A DNA stretch of 64,000 nucleotides. Source: Lysobacter auxotrophicus (GTDB lineage: Bacteria > Pseudomonadota > Gammaproteobacteria > Xanthomonadales > Xanthomonadaceae). A program made the position numbers and the translations under genes. Under the pieces are notes generated by a model. It was given only the letters and a program-made list of their open reading frames with translations. It did not search any database and had not been told where the DNA came from. Where the stretch lies: contig NZ_AP027041.1 in assembly GCF_027924565.1 (NCBI RefSeq), forward strand, positions 4,091,452-4,155,451, read 5' to 3'. Numbering within the stretch: the first letter of the stretch is position 1; the number at the start of each line of letters is the position of its first letter. Below, in pieces: positions 36,138 to 44,579 of the stretch.

Positions 36138-37087
36138 TCGGCGCTGGCGCCGGCGAGCTGCGCCAGGTGCGCGGGCGTGAGCGACAGCCGCGCCGCGGCG
36201 AGCAGTTCACGCAGCTGCTCGACCGAGGTGGCGCTGGCGATCGGCGCGGCAATCGTCGGCTGCGCCATCAGCCACGCCAGCGCGACCTGCGCCGGGGTGG
36301 CGTGCAGCTCGGCCGCCACATCGTCCAGCGCCTGCACGATCCGCAACCCGCGCGGGTTGAGGTACTTGCCGATGGCGCCGGCGCGCGCCGCGCTCTGGCC
36401 GACATCGGCGTCGCTGCGGTACTTGCCGGTGAGGAAGCCGCTGGCCAGCGCGTAGTACGGGATCACCGCGACCTCGCGCTCGCGGGCGAGCGGCTGCAGT
36501 CCGGCCTCGAAGCCGGCGCGGGCGTAGAGGTTGTACTCGGGCCGGAGCGTCTCGTAGCGCGGCAGGCCATGGCGTTCGGCCACGTCCAGCGCTTCGCCCA
36601 GGCGCTGCGCGGAGTAGTTCGAGGCGCCGATCGCCCGCACCTTGCCCTGTTCGATCAGCCGCGCGAAGGCGCCCAGCGTGTCGGCCAGCGGCGTCGCCGT
36701 GTCGTCCTCGTGCGCCTGGTACAGGTCGATGACGTCGGTCTGCAGGCGGCGCAGCGAGCCTTCGACGGCCGCCTGGATCGTTGCCGGGGACAGGCCGCGG
36801 TGGCGTTCCCACTTCCCCAGCTTGGTCGCCAAGGTCACGCGGGCGCGCTTGCCGCTGCGCTGGAACCAGCGTCCCAGCAGGGTTTCGGACTCGCCGCCCT
36901 GGTTGCCGGGAACCCAGTACGAGTACGAATCGGCGGTGTCGACCAGGTCGAAGCCGGCGTCGACGAAAGCATCCAACAGGGTGAAGGTCGTGGCCTCGTC
37001 GGCGCTCCACCCGAAGACGTTGCCGCCCAGGGCGAACGGGGCGACGCGCAAGCCGGAGCGGCCAAGGGGGCGAAGGGTCGGCTGCAT
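36134..37087 (-). CDS. Aldo/keto reductase
   Basis: A 317-residue NADPH-dependent oxidoreductase of the AKR superfamily. The catalytic tetrad is visible: Asp and Tyr in LVDTADSYSYW, Lys in LATKLGKW and His in YQAHEDD. The C-terminal segment with IASATSVEQLREL is the cofactor-binding loop. The best match in style is the general AKR11/YajO-like group acting on aldehydes or ketones; the substrate is not known. The ATG at 37087 is preferred over a GTG at 37117. It is the first gene of a two-gene operon with the DMT transporter. Confidence 0.88.
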   Translation of the reverse strand: MQPTLRPLGRSGLRVAPFALGGNVFGWSADEATTFTLLDAFVDAGFDLVDTADSYSYWVPGNQGGESETLLGRWFQRSGKRARVTLATKLGKWERHRGLSPATIQAAVEGSLRRLQTDVIDLYQAHEDDTATPLADTLGAFARLIEQGKVRAIGASNYSAQRLGEALDVAERHGLPRYETLRPEYNLYARAGFEAGLQPLAREREVAVIPYYALASGFLTGKYRSDADVGQSAARAGAIGKYLNPRGLRIVQALDDVAAELHATPAQVALAWLMAQPTIAAPIASATSVEQLRELLAAARLSLTPAHLAQLAGASAE

Positions 37088-37321
37088 GGGGGAGTGCCGC
37101 GACGAGTAGGGGGTCACATGATGCGGTGCGTTCTAGCCAGCGGGGCATCCCGAGCTGAAGCCCGGCGTTGCGGATCTTGGCCCCTTTGCGGGATCGGTGC
37201 CGCGCCGGTCCGCCATCCGGGGAACGACATGTCCGCAATCGCCCGCCTTTCTGATACCGTTTGTCTCAATGAAACCGCGGCGCGAAGGGGGTCGACGCTG
37301 CCCCGGGGACAGGGACGCAGC

Positions 37322-38431
37322 ATGGTCGTAGCCGCTGGCAATTCGGGCCGAATCCTGGTCGTCGACGACCAGAACGTGAACCTGCGCGTGGTCGGCACGT
37401 TGCTGGCCCGCCAGGGCTATGAAGTCGTGTCCGCCAGTTCCGGCGAGGAAGCGCTGCAGCGGTACGTCGAAAGTCCGCCGGACCTGATCCTGCTCGACAT
37501 GATGATGCCCGGCATGGACGGCTTCGACGTCATCGCCGCGCTGCACGAACTCGGCCCGTTGCAGGTGCCCGTCGTGTTCGTGACGGCCGCGCACGATCGC
37601 GACCTGCTGCTGCGCGCCTTCGACGCCGGCGTGGTCGATTACGTCACCAAGCCGTTCCTGCCCGAGGAACTGCTCGCGCGCGTCAACGCGCACGTCGGGC
37701 TGAAGCTCACGCGCGATCGCCTGGAACGCGTGGCGCGCGAACGCGAGGAACTGGTCAACCTGGTCGCGCACGACCTGAAGAACCCGCTGAGCAGCGTGGT
37801 CTTCGCCGCCGAACTGCTGCGCAGCGGCCTGTGCAAGACCGAGCGCATCCCGCGCTACCTGGAGATGATCCACGAGAGCGCGGACGACGCGCTGGGTTAC
37901 ATCCACCACTACCTGGAAAGCCAGTCCGACAAGCGCGCCGACGAAGACGCCGGCAGCGGTCGCGCGGACCTGGTCGAAATCCTCAGCTGGCTGCACAAGC
38001 GGTACGAGATGCAGCTGGAAGCGCGCGGCATCCGCGCCGAACTGCGCCTGCCGCAGACGCCGGCGCAGGTGAACATCCATCCGCGCGTGCTGCGCCAGGT
38101 GGCGGAAAACCTCGTCACCAACGCGATGAAGTACGCACCCGACTCCGAGCTGCTGCTCACCGCGCGCCCCGGCGCGCCGGGCTACTGGCAGCTGGTCGTC
38201 GCCGATCGCGGGCCGGGCATTCCGCCCGAGCGCGAAAAGGAACTGTTCAAGCCGTTCGTCCGCCTGCACGACGATCCGCGTTACGACGGATTGTCGAGCG
38301 GCCTGGGCCTGTCGCTGGCCAAGCGCATCGTCGCGCGCGCCGGCGGACAGCTGTGGCACGAAGCCCGCCGCAACGGCGGCGCACGCTTCATCATCGAACT
38401 GCCGGAAGCGACGACGCCTGTTGTGGCGTGA
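37322..38431 (+). CDS. Hybrid response regulator - histidine kinase (receiver first)
   Basis: A 369-residue soluble signalling protein. The receiver domain (about 8-125) has Asp59 in ILLDMMMPG and Lys110 in YVTKPF. A HisKA domain follows with His150 in NLVAHDLKNPLSS and a HATPase domain (NLVTNAMKYAP, DRGPGIP, SGLGLSLAKRIV). There is no membrane segment, so it must be fed by another kinase or sense inside the cell. The receiver-kinase order is the CheY-HisKA layout found in bacterial sporulation, biofilm and chemotaxis side pathways. The last codons lie in a tandem repeat (38418-38490). Confidence 0.9.
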   Translation: MVVAAGNSGRILVVDDQNVNLRVVGTLLARQGYEVVSASSGEEALQRYVESPPDLILLDMMMPGMDGFDVIAALHELGPLQVPVVFVTAAHDRDLLLRAFDAGVVDYVTKPFLPEELLARVNAHVGLKLTRDRLERVAREREELVNLVAHDLKNPLSSVVFAAELLRSGLCKTERIPRYLEMIHESADDALGYIHHYLESQSDKRADEDAGSGRADLVEILSWLHKRYEMQLEARGIRAELRLPQTPAQVNIHPRVLRQVAENLVTNAMKYAPDSELLLTARPGAPGYWQLVVADRGPGIPPEREKELFKPFVRLHDDPRYDGLSSGLGLSLAKRIVARAGGQLWHEARRNGGARFIIELPEATTPVVA

Positions 38432-38490
38432 AGAGGTAAGTCTGTTGTGGCGTGATGGGTACGCCTGGTGCGGCGTGATGGGGTAACACC
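38418..38490. repeat. Three imperfect tandem copies of about 23-24 bp across the kinase stop codon
   Basis: Units begin CTGTTGTGGCGTGA at 38418 and 38442 and CTGGTGCGGCGTGA at 38465. The first copy encodes the end of the receiver-kinase gene and contains its TGA stop, so a duplication has occurred over the gene end. Confidence 0.75.
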
Positions 38491-38888
38491 GGGGCCGTTC
38501 GTCGCCGATGCGTGCGAGCGCTGGATTCGTCGAGCCGCGTGCAGTAGCGCGGACGGTTCGCCCATTGCGCCGAGGCGTGATTGCCGGATTGATTCTGAGC
38601 GTCGGCGCGACGGGCAGCCGGGTCGCAAGTGCTGCCGAATCGGCCTGTTCTTGCTCGTCATTCCCGCGAAGGCGGGAATCCAGGGACGTTCCACGCTTAG
38701 CTGATGTCCTTCAAACCGACATCGCTCTCAGCGTTGGCGTGAGGCGACCCCGGGAGGACGCGCGCTCCTCTCACGTGAGCGTCATCCCGACCGAGGCAGC
38801 GCGTAGCCGCCTGAGTCCACGCCCCACCCAGCCCTCTCCATCCGGAAGAGGGCCGGCTTACATCGCTTGCGATCGATCGCTACCGCGG
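38432..38888. other. Gene-free gap with repeats
   Basis: No gene is supported. It holds the end of the tandem repeat, a type C hairpin at 38656-38690 (CATTCCCGCGAAGGCGGGAA, then TCCAGGGACG) and a degraded CTCTCC-type element at 38818-38860. Reading frames here are low-complexity Arg/Ser/Gly shadows. Confidence 0.7.
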
Positions 38889-39293
38889 TCAATGCTCCAC
38901 GCGCGTCTGCTGGCGGGAGCCGCCGCGACGCTGTGCCGGCGCACGACGGCCCGAACCACGGCGTGCTTCGACGCGGCGCGACGAGCCTTCGATCGCGTGC
39001 TCGTCCTGTTCGTTTTCGACGCGGTTGGCGCGACGCTTCGCGGCGTACCAGAGCAGGCCGGCGCCGGCGACGGCCGCGGCGATCAGCACCGGATTGCGGC
39101 GCACGAAGCCACCGGCCACGCGCGCGCCGCCCTTGAGTGCGCCGAGCTTCACGCCCGTCTCCAGCCACTGGCTGGCGCTATGGGTCATGGAGGGCACCGA
39201 ATGGCGCAGGCTTTCGCCGGCGTTGCGGAGGTTGTCGCCGACCAGCGAGGCCAGGTCGAGCGCGCGTTCGGGGATCGAAGTCAGCTTCGTCAT
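38889..39293 (-). CDS. Small basic membrane protein
   Basis: A 134-residue protein starting MTKLTSIPERALDLASLVGD. One hydrophobic helix (about 76-97, NPVLIAAAVAGAGLLWYAAK) is followed by an Arg/Gly/Glu-rich tail that includes RRVEARRGSGRRAPAQRRGG. The N-terminal part is amphipathic. I do not recognise it. The basic tail may bind nucleic acid or lipopolysaccharide, a guess from charge only. It is divergent from the PKHD dioxygenase gene with 133 bp between starts. Confidence 0.65.
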   Translation of the reverse strand: MTKLTSIPERALDLASLVGDNLRNAGESLRHSVPSMTHSASQWLETGVKLGALKGGARVAGGFVRRNPVLIAAAVAGAGLLWYAAKRRANRVENEQDEHAIEGSSRRVEARRGSGRRAPAQRRGGSRQQTRVEH

Positions 39294-39426
39294 GGTGAAA
39301 ACCCGTTGCGGGAACGGCGTCCAGTGTCGGAAAGCCCTCGTTGAAACAGCGTGAGCGGGAGGCGTGGTTGCCGGCCCCCGGCTGAATGCCGATGATGGCC
39401 GCCACCACCGCCGAGCACGCATCGCC

Positions 39427-40092
39427 ATGATCCGGATCCTGCCCAACGTGCTCTCCGCCGCTGAATTGCAGGCGGTGCGGGAGCTGCTGCCGCAGGTGCG
39501 ATTCGCGGATGGGCGGATGACCAACCCCGATTCGACGATCAAGCAAAACCTGCAGGCGCCGCAGGAGGATCCGGCAAACCAGCGCATCGCGCTGATCGCG
39601 CGCGACGCGCTGATGCGCACAGGCGAGCTTCGCGTATTCGCCCAGCCGCGCACGATGGCGCGCACCACGGTCGTGCGCTACGAGCCCGGCATGAACTACG
39701 GATGGCACGTCGACGAAGCGCTCTTCCCCTCGACGCCACCGATCCGCAGCGACCTGTCGTGCACGGTGTTCCTCAACGATCCTGCCGAATACGACGGCGG
39801 CGAACTCACCATCCAGCTCGGCGCGCAGGAGCTGTCGTACAAGCTCGAACCCGGCAGCGCGATCCTCTACCCGTCCACGACGATCCATCGCGTGACGCCG
39901 GTGACGCGCGGCGTGCGCATCGCGGCGATCACTTGGCTGCAGAGCTGGGTCGCCGACAGCAACCGCCGCGAACTGCTGGTGCAGCTGGAAGAAGCGCGCG
40001 CGCTGGCGGCGAGCGGCGGAGATCGCCAGCGCTTGCAGGTACTGCTGGAATCGCTGCGGACGAATCTGTTCCGGATGTGGGCGGATACGTAA
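39427..40092 (+). CDS. PKHD-type Fe(II)/2-oxoglutarate dioxygenase (PiuC/YbiX-like)
   Basis: A 221-residue non-haem iron dioxygenase of the PKHD group, which hydroxylates an unidentified substrate using 2-oxoglutarate and oxygen. His94 and Asp96 in YGWHVDEALF and His154 in STTIHRVTP give the iron facial triad; Arg164 in VTRGVR can bind the 2-oxoglutarate carboxylate. The SDLSCTVFLNDPAEYDGGEL segment is family-typical. Such genes are often next to siderophore receptors and Fur-controlled; here the iron operon is 9 kb away. A GTAG repeat pair lies downstream. Confidence 0.9.
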   Translation: MIRILPNVLSAAELQAVRELLPQVRFADGRMTNPDSTIKQNLQAPQEDPANQRIALIARDALMRTGELRVFAQPRTMARTTVVRYEPGMNYGWHVDEALFPSTPPIRSDLSCTVFLNDPAEYDGGELTIQLGAQELSYKLEPGSAILYPSTTIHRVTPVTRGVRIAAITWLQSWVADSNRRELLVQLEEARALAASGGDRQRLQVLLESLRTNLFRMWADT

Positions 40093-40257
40093 GGGCTCCC
40101 GGGTGAGCGGGCTTTTCGGCCCGCCGGTGCTTGGTCGCGGTTATTCATGAGGCATACGTGGCTGAATCGCCTCATGGTGTCCTTCGCCCTGCGCAAGGGC
40201 GAATACGAACCCGTCCATGCCGGCGACGCGCGCGAAGCGCAGGCCGCCATCGTTTTT

Positions 40258-40333
40258 GTAGCCCGGGTAAGCGGAGCGCACCCGGGGCTTCGGTGAGGTG
40301 GACCCCGGGTGCGCTTCGCTTACCCGGGCTACA
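40258..40333. repeat. GTAG-type REP pair (complete inverted copies)
   Basis: GTAGCCCGGGTAAGCGGAGC ... CGCTTACCCGGGCTAC: two near-identical hairpins in opposite orientation joined by a short CTTCGGTGAGGTGGA linker, between two convergent genes (the dioxygenase and the saccharopine-dehydrogenase-like gene). The only clear gene-free stretch near here, 40093-40338, otherwise shows nothing. Confidence 0.9.
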
Positions 40334-40338
40334 AGAGC

Positions 40339-41448
40339 CTATCGACGCTCTCGCTGCATCCGTTTGTGCCGGCCGCTCCACGGCGCCTCGGCCGCCTCTT
40401 CGATAGTCGGCGATTCGACGCCGTCCAACGTCAGGTCGAAGTGCTCCTGCGCCAACGTGCGCAGGAACTGCGCTGCGTCGAACACCTCGCCCGCGGCCCA
40501 TGCGCCGGGATGCCGGACTTCGCCGGCGAGCACGCGGTCCAGCGCCTCCACGATCAACGGCGCCGTCACCGCGTAGATGTCGCGACCTTGCGCGACCGCC
40601 CGCCGTGTAAGGCCGTCACGTTGTACGCGCACGTCGAGCACGAACTGCTGCGACGAACGCCCGCGATCATCGGCCGCCACCGGCTGCGGCGTGGACGGAT
40701 CGCGCAGGTCGCGCAACGGCGCGAGGTTCATGTACGAATGCACCTTCGACGAGCGCAGATGGCGCGCGATGGAGACGATCTCCGACAGCGTCAGCATCAC
40801 GGTGTCCTGCGGGCCCAGCGGCGCCGGGAACTCCCATTCGCGCGTCGGAACGGGATCCGGCAACGGCCGAAGTTCGCCGCCTTCGACGATCCAGCGCACG
40901 GCGCGGTTACGCTCGCCGGTGATGCGCGTGCCGCGCGTGGGGTGCCAGCCGTCCAGGCCGACGGCGATATCGATCGCATCCGCCCGCTCCCAGTCGCCCA
41001 TCGCGGCCGTTGCGAGCAGGTCCGCGAACGCGCCGTAGAACGCCACCGACGGAATCGCGACGATGCCCGCCGCCTTCGCGCGCGCGTCCTGCTCGAACAC
41101 GTGCACCGCCGCGCCCTGCTCGGCGCTGGTGTCGAAGTAATGCGCGCCGTTGCGCAGGGCCGCGTCGAGCAGCGGCTGCGCCGTGTCGAGGAACGGCCCG
41201 GCGGCGTTGATCACCGCAGCGGCGCCACGACACGCCTTGTCCAGCGCGTCGGCGTCGTCGATGGAGGCGACATGGCACGTCAGGCCCGGAAACTCGCGCG
41301 CCATCTCCGCCAGCCGAACCACATCGCGGCCGCACAGCACGGGCGTGCGGCCGCGACGCAGCAGTTCGGCGACGATGAAGCGGCCGGTGTGTCCGGTCGC
41401 GCCGTACACGAGAACGGGCGCGTCCGTGGTGAAGTTGCGCAGTGCCAT
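40339..41448 (-). CDS. Saccharopine dehydrogenase-like NAD(P)-binding protein
   Basis: A 369-residue protein with an N-terminal Rossmann fold (VLVYGATGHTGRFIVAELL at about 12-30, LCGRDVVRLAEMA). Intermediate motifs are VINAAGPFLDTAQPLL and HYFDTSAEQGAA, and a C-terminal domain carries FPAPLGPQDTVMLTLSEIV. This is the saccharopine-dehydrogenase/trans-acting enoyl-reductase superfamily; such bacterial proteins reduce varied substrates and the lysine pathway is not implied. It is the last gene of the zinc-ribbon operon (10 bp after the hydrolase). The end of the chain is basic. Confidence 0.85.
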   Translation of the reverse strand: MALRNFTTDAPVLVYGATGHTGRFIVAELLRRGRTPVLCGRDVVRLAEMAREFPGLTCHVASIDDADALDKACRGAAAVINAAGPFLDTAQPLLDAALRNGAHYFDTSAEQGAAVHVFEQDARAKAAGIVAIPSVAFYGAFADLLATAAMGDWERADAIDIAVGLDGWHPTRGTRITGERNRAVRWIVEGGELRPLPDPVPTREWEFPAPLGPQDTVMLTLSEIVSIARHLRSSKVHSYMNLAPLRDLRDPSTPQPVAADDRGRSSQQFVLDVRVQRDGLTRRAVAQGRDIYAVTAPLIVEALDRVLAGEVRHPGAWAAGEVFDAAQFLRTLAQEHFDLTLDGVESPTIEEAAEAPWSGRHKRMQRERR

Positions 41449-41458
41449 CGCGTTGTCC

Positions 41459-42355
41459 CTATGCCGTTGCGTTGTCGCGTGCGCGGGGCGCCGCGTCGAG
41501 GGTTGCGGCGAAGTGCGCGCGCAGTTCTCGGTTGAAGTCCGCCGCACGTTCCTCGGGAAAGAAGATGCGCGCACCCTCGAACTCCACGCGCCGCGTCGTG
41601 CCCGGGATCGTCTTTTGCAGCCAGTGCGACCACTCGACCGGGAAGTACACGTCGTCGGTGCCCCATGCGATCAGCGTCGGTGCCTGGAGCCGGCGCAGTC
41701 CATCCTCGATGGCAAGCGTGTGCTGGCAGTCGAACGCGTTGACGAAGGCCTCCAGCTGCGCGAGCCGCCGCGGCGAAGTGGCGAACGGCTGCAGGTAGGC
41801 ATCGATGGTCGCGTCGGACACGTCCTGCGGTCGTTCGTACGCCGGCGCCAACGCATCGCGGTACACCGACTTGTCGCCGACCATCGCGTTGATGGTGCCC
41901 GGCAGACCGCCTGCGGCGACCATCGCCACGAAGGGCGCGAACGCCTCCGGCGGCCAGTTGTCATGCGCATCGCAGTTGGTCAGCGCGAGGCTGCGCAGAC
42001 GCTGCGGATACAGCGCGGCGAAGATCTGGCAGATGCCGCCACCGCTGTCGTTACTCACCAGGTCCACCTGGTCGATGCCCAGCGCATCGAGGAACTGCGC
42101 GAGCATGTGCGCGTTGGCGGTGACCGACACATCCTGTCCGTCGGCGGCATCGGTGTGGCCGTGCGCGAGCAGGTCCACGGCGATGCACCGGCGCACGTCG
42201 GACAGGGCGTCCAGCTGATGCCGCCACAGGTAGCCGTTGAGCAGCACGCCGTGCACGAACAGGGCGACCGGCCCGTTGCCGCGCTCGACGTAGCCGATGC
42301 TGCCGGACGGCATGCGCACCGTCCGGCGCGTGGCGAAGAAGGTGGCGGCGTCCAT
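41459..42355 (-). CDS. Alpha/beta hydrolase, haloalkane-dehalogenase-like with Asp nucleophile
   Basis: A 298-residue alpha/beta hydrolase. The oxyanion segment FVHGVLLNGYLW and the nucleophile elbow LVSNDSGGG (Asp103 in place of Ser) resemble haloalkane and fluoroacetate dehalogenases. The acid is likely in the region LIAWGTDDVYFP. The C-terminal His expected near 263 is absent; the sequence there is EGARIFFPEE, with Arg263. The activity may therefore differ from a true dehalogenase. The ATG at 42355 overlaps the stop of the 45-residue gene (TGATG), so both are coupled. Confidence 0.82.
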   Translation of the reverse strand: MDAATFFATRRTVRMPSGSIGYVERGNGPVALFVHGVLLNGYLWRHQLDALSDVRRCIAVDLLAHGHTDAADGQDVSVTANAHMLAQFLDALGIDQVDLVSNDSGGGICQIFAALYPQRLRSLALTNCDAHDNWPPEAFAPFVAMVAAGGLPGTINAMVGDKSVYRDALAPAYERPQDVSDATIDAYLQPFATSPRRLAQLEAFVNAFDCQHTLAIEDGLRRLQAPTLIAWGTDDVYFPVEWSHWLQKTIPGTTRRVEFEGARIFFPEERAADFNRELRAHFAATLDAAPRARDNATA

Positions 42356-42492
42356 CACGCGGCCTGCCCGGCTTCGCGCAGCTTCTGGGCGCATTCCTCG
42401 CAGCACACTTCGACGGTGCGCCCGCCGATGGTCACCGCGACGCGGTTTTCGTCCAGCGGGTAATCGCAGACGGCACAGGTGTTCTCGCTCAT
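42355..42492 (-). CDS. 45-residue zinc-ribbon protein leading the hydrolase operon
   Basis: A tiny protein found by reading the minus strand: MSENTCAVCDYPLDENRV, then VTIGG, then VEVCCEECAQKLREAG. Two Cys pairs (Cys6/Cys9 and a CC-x2-C at about 30-34) form a YHS/TRASH-like metal site of the kind used for metal sensing or handling. Its stop overlaps the hydrolase start by one base, so it is translationally linked. An AraC regulator gene precedes it by 115 bp. No signal peptide is present. Confidence 0.8.
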   Translation of the reverse strand: MSENTCAVCDYPLDENRVAVTIGGRTVEVCCEECAQKLREAGQAA

Positions 42493-42607
42493 GACACGCT
42501 CCGGTGGATGCCCGGCCATTCCGGGCACGTCCATTGGACCCGGGCGGCCGGGGCGCCGCTGTCGGAATCTTTAGCGATCGCGTGTCGGGCGAAGCGCCTT
42601 GCGCGTG

Positions 42608-43444
42608 TCAGGCGCTCTTGACCAGCGTGGCGGCGCGGAACGCCGTCGGCGTGCGGCCATAGGCCTGCTTGAACGCCGCGCTGAAGTGGCTGTGGCTGGA
42701 GAAGCCCAGATCGAGCGCCAGCGCCGACATGTCCTCGCACTGCGCGAGCCGGTCCAGCGCGCGCGCCAGCCGCAGCCGCAGGTGATAGCGGTGCAGCGGG
42801 ATGCCCTCGACCTGCGCGAAGGCCTGCGTCAGGTACACCGGCGAGCCGCCGATGTGTTCGGCGATCTCGGCGAGTTTCCACTGCCGGCCCAGGTCGCTGG
42901 CGAGCAGCACCTTCACGCGGTCCACGAGGCGCCGCCGCGCATGCGTTGCCGTGGTTTCGTGCGCGGTACGCGGGCCGAGGCTGCGCGAGATCAGCGTCAC
43001 CGCCAGCACCTCGGCTTCGAGCGGTTCGATGCCGCCTTGGCGCAGGCTGTGGCGCAGCATCGCCACCAGCGCCTGCGCGCGCGGGTCGATGCGCAGCGAT
43101 TGCAGGCGATACGTCGGATCGTCGTGGCGTTCGAGCAGCTCGCGCGGCGAGAGTTCGCGCAACAGTCCCGGCGATATCGCCAGCACCAGGCTCGCATCGC
43201 CGCCATCCACCGGATGGCTCACCTGGTAGCCCTGCCCTGCATTGAAGAACAGCACGTGGTTCGCATCGGCGACCGACTGGTCCTGCCCGACGTGGCGCGC
43301 ATACAGGCCGCGGTACGGGAACACCAGGTGCGTGTTGGCGGCGCATTCCTCCGCGCTGCGGTGCCGGCAGGTGCCGGCGCAGAACACGTCGCGCACCTTG
43401 ACGGTGCCGGTGTCGAGCAGCGTATGAACGGAGAAATCCGACAT
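42608..43444 (-). CDS. AraC-family transcriptional regulator
   Basis: A 278-residue regulator, with a cupin-like N-terminal domain (about 10-165) and a double helix-turn-helix C-terminal domain: LGRQWKLAEIAEHIGGSPVYL and LALDLGFSSHSHFSAAFKQAYG, ending RTPTAFRAA. The N-terminal part has Cys23-Ala-Gly-Thr-Cys27 and CAANTHLVFPYRGLYARHVG, so metal or redox sensing is conceivable. It lies upstream, co-directional, of the zinc-ribbon/hydrolase/saccharopine-dehydrogenase-like set and is the obvious candidate regulator. The ATG at 43444 is chosen; the longer frame runs into a repeat. Confidence 0.88.
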   Translation of the reverse strand: MSDFSVHTLLDTGTVKVRDVFCAGTCRHRSAEECAANTHLVFPYRGLYARHVGQDQSVADANHVLFFNAGQGYQVSHPVDGGDASLVLAISPGLLRELSPRELLERHDDPTYRLQSLRIDPRAQALVAMLRHSLRQGGIEPLEAEVLAVTLISRSLGPRTAHETTATHARRRLVDRVKVLLASDLGRQWKLAEIAEHIGGSPVYLTQAFAQVEGIPLHRYHLRLRLARALDRLAQCEDMSALALDLGFSSHSHFSAAFKQAYGRTPTAFRAATLVKSA

Positions 43445-43517
43445 GGGGCGAAGCTTAGCGCAGGCGGATTTCGGCGACGCGGGCGGGCCACACGTGGTGC
43501 GTTTGCTTCGGCGAGGA

Positions 43518-43549
43518 CCCCCGGGTGCGCTTCGCTTACCCGGGCTACA
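43518..43549. repeat. Single GTAG-type REP copy
   Basis: CCCCCGGGTGCGCTTCGCTT ending CCCGGGCTAC, inverted copy between the AraC gene and the sulfotransferase-like gene. Confidence 0.85.
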
Positions 43550-43554
43550 AAGGC

Positions 43555-44544
43555 TCAGGTCACGGCGAGTGCCGCGATCCAGCCTTCCGCGTCCTCGATG
43601 TCCGCGCCGTGGGTCTGCATCGACAAAGCGAGGTCGTGCGCGCGATCGTCGCGTCCGTAGCCGTGCGACTGCGCCTTCGAGTAGCGGCCCCATGCGGGCG
43701 ATGCGACGGCCTCGTCCACGCGCGAGGTGTCGAGGCCGAAATGGGCTGCGACGCGATGCAGTTCGCGCGCCGGATCATCGAGCAGCGCTTCGAAATCCAG
43801 GCGCAGCACGCGATCCCCGTACCGGCCTTTGGCGAGTGCATCGAAGCGCATCTGTTCGGCGAGCCAGCCCAGCGCGCATTGGCGATGCAGCGGGATCTGA
43901 TGCAGCGACAGGTGCGTGCCGATGCCGTGACCATGCAGGTAACGCAGGCGTTCGCCGGCGGCGCTGGCGGCATCGAAGACGGAGCTCGGCGACTTGAGCA
44001 GCGTCGCGAGATACGGGCGCAGCGGCATGTCCATCAGCACCACGCGCAGGTGCGGCTGTTGCGCCATGAGCGGCGCGATGAGGCCGTTGCAGCTGCTGGT
44101 GGCCTTCACGATGCTGCGCGCATGCGGCGCAAGTGCCTGCGACCAGCGCGACCACAGCGCACGCAGCGCGTCGTCGGCCTGATAGGGCGAAAGGCGCGAG
44201 GTGGGCTCGTCCAGCGTCGGCCATGCATCGGCCAGCGTGCGCAGCGGCAACGGTTCGCGCAGGCCCTGCACGTCGGGCCAGGTGTCGAGCAGGCGGCTGA
44301 GCAGCGTGGAGCCGCAATGGCCGATGTGGAAGATGGCGTGCGCGGGCGCCGTGGTGTCGGCCGTGCGCGACAGCAGGGTTTCCAGCGGCGCCCAGCCGCC
44401 TTCGGCGTTCTTCGGAATCGCGCGGTCGTCGAGGAAGGCCGCTTCGCGTCGCTGGGTTTCGTCCAGCCGAAGCCACAGCACACGCTGGCCGATCGGGTCG
44501 AGCTTGAACGGCAGGAAGGCGGCGTTGTCGAGGGCGACGGTCAT
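43555..44544 (-). CDS. Sulfotransferase-like P-loop protein
   Basis: A 329-residue protein with the PAPS-binding-like loop HIGHCGSTLLSRLLD at about 73-87, a sulfotransferase-fold signature. Segments LREPLPLRTL and SIVKATSS (3'-phosphate-binding region) follow, plus VLMDMPLRPYLATLLKS. Whether it transfers sulfate is not known; related bacterial proteins act on lipids, glycans or are uncharacterised. The ATG at 44544 has no Shine-Dalgarno sequence. Its 3' end is about 6 bp from the GTAG repeat. Confidence 0.78.
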   Translation of the reverse strand: MTVALDNAAFLPFKLDPIGQRVLWLRLDETQRREAAFLDDRAIPKNAEGGWAPLETLLSRTADTTAPAHAIFHIGHCGSTLLSRLLDTWPDVQGLREPLPLRTLADAWPTLDEPTSRLSPYQADDALRALWSRWSQALAPHARSIVKATSSCNGLIAPLMAQQPHLRVVLMDMPLRPYLATLLKSPSSVFDAASAAGERLRYLHGHGIGTHLSLHQIPLHRQCALGWLAEQMRFDALAKGRYGDRVLRLDFEALLDDPARELHRVAAHFGLDTSRVDEAVASPAWGRYSKAQSHGYGRDDRAHDLALSMQTHGADIEDAEGWIAALAVT

Positions 44545-44579
44545 GGGGGGAGTGTAGCGAGCCACTGGCGCTCGCTCTT

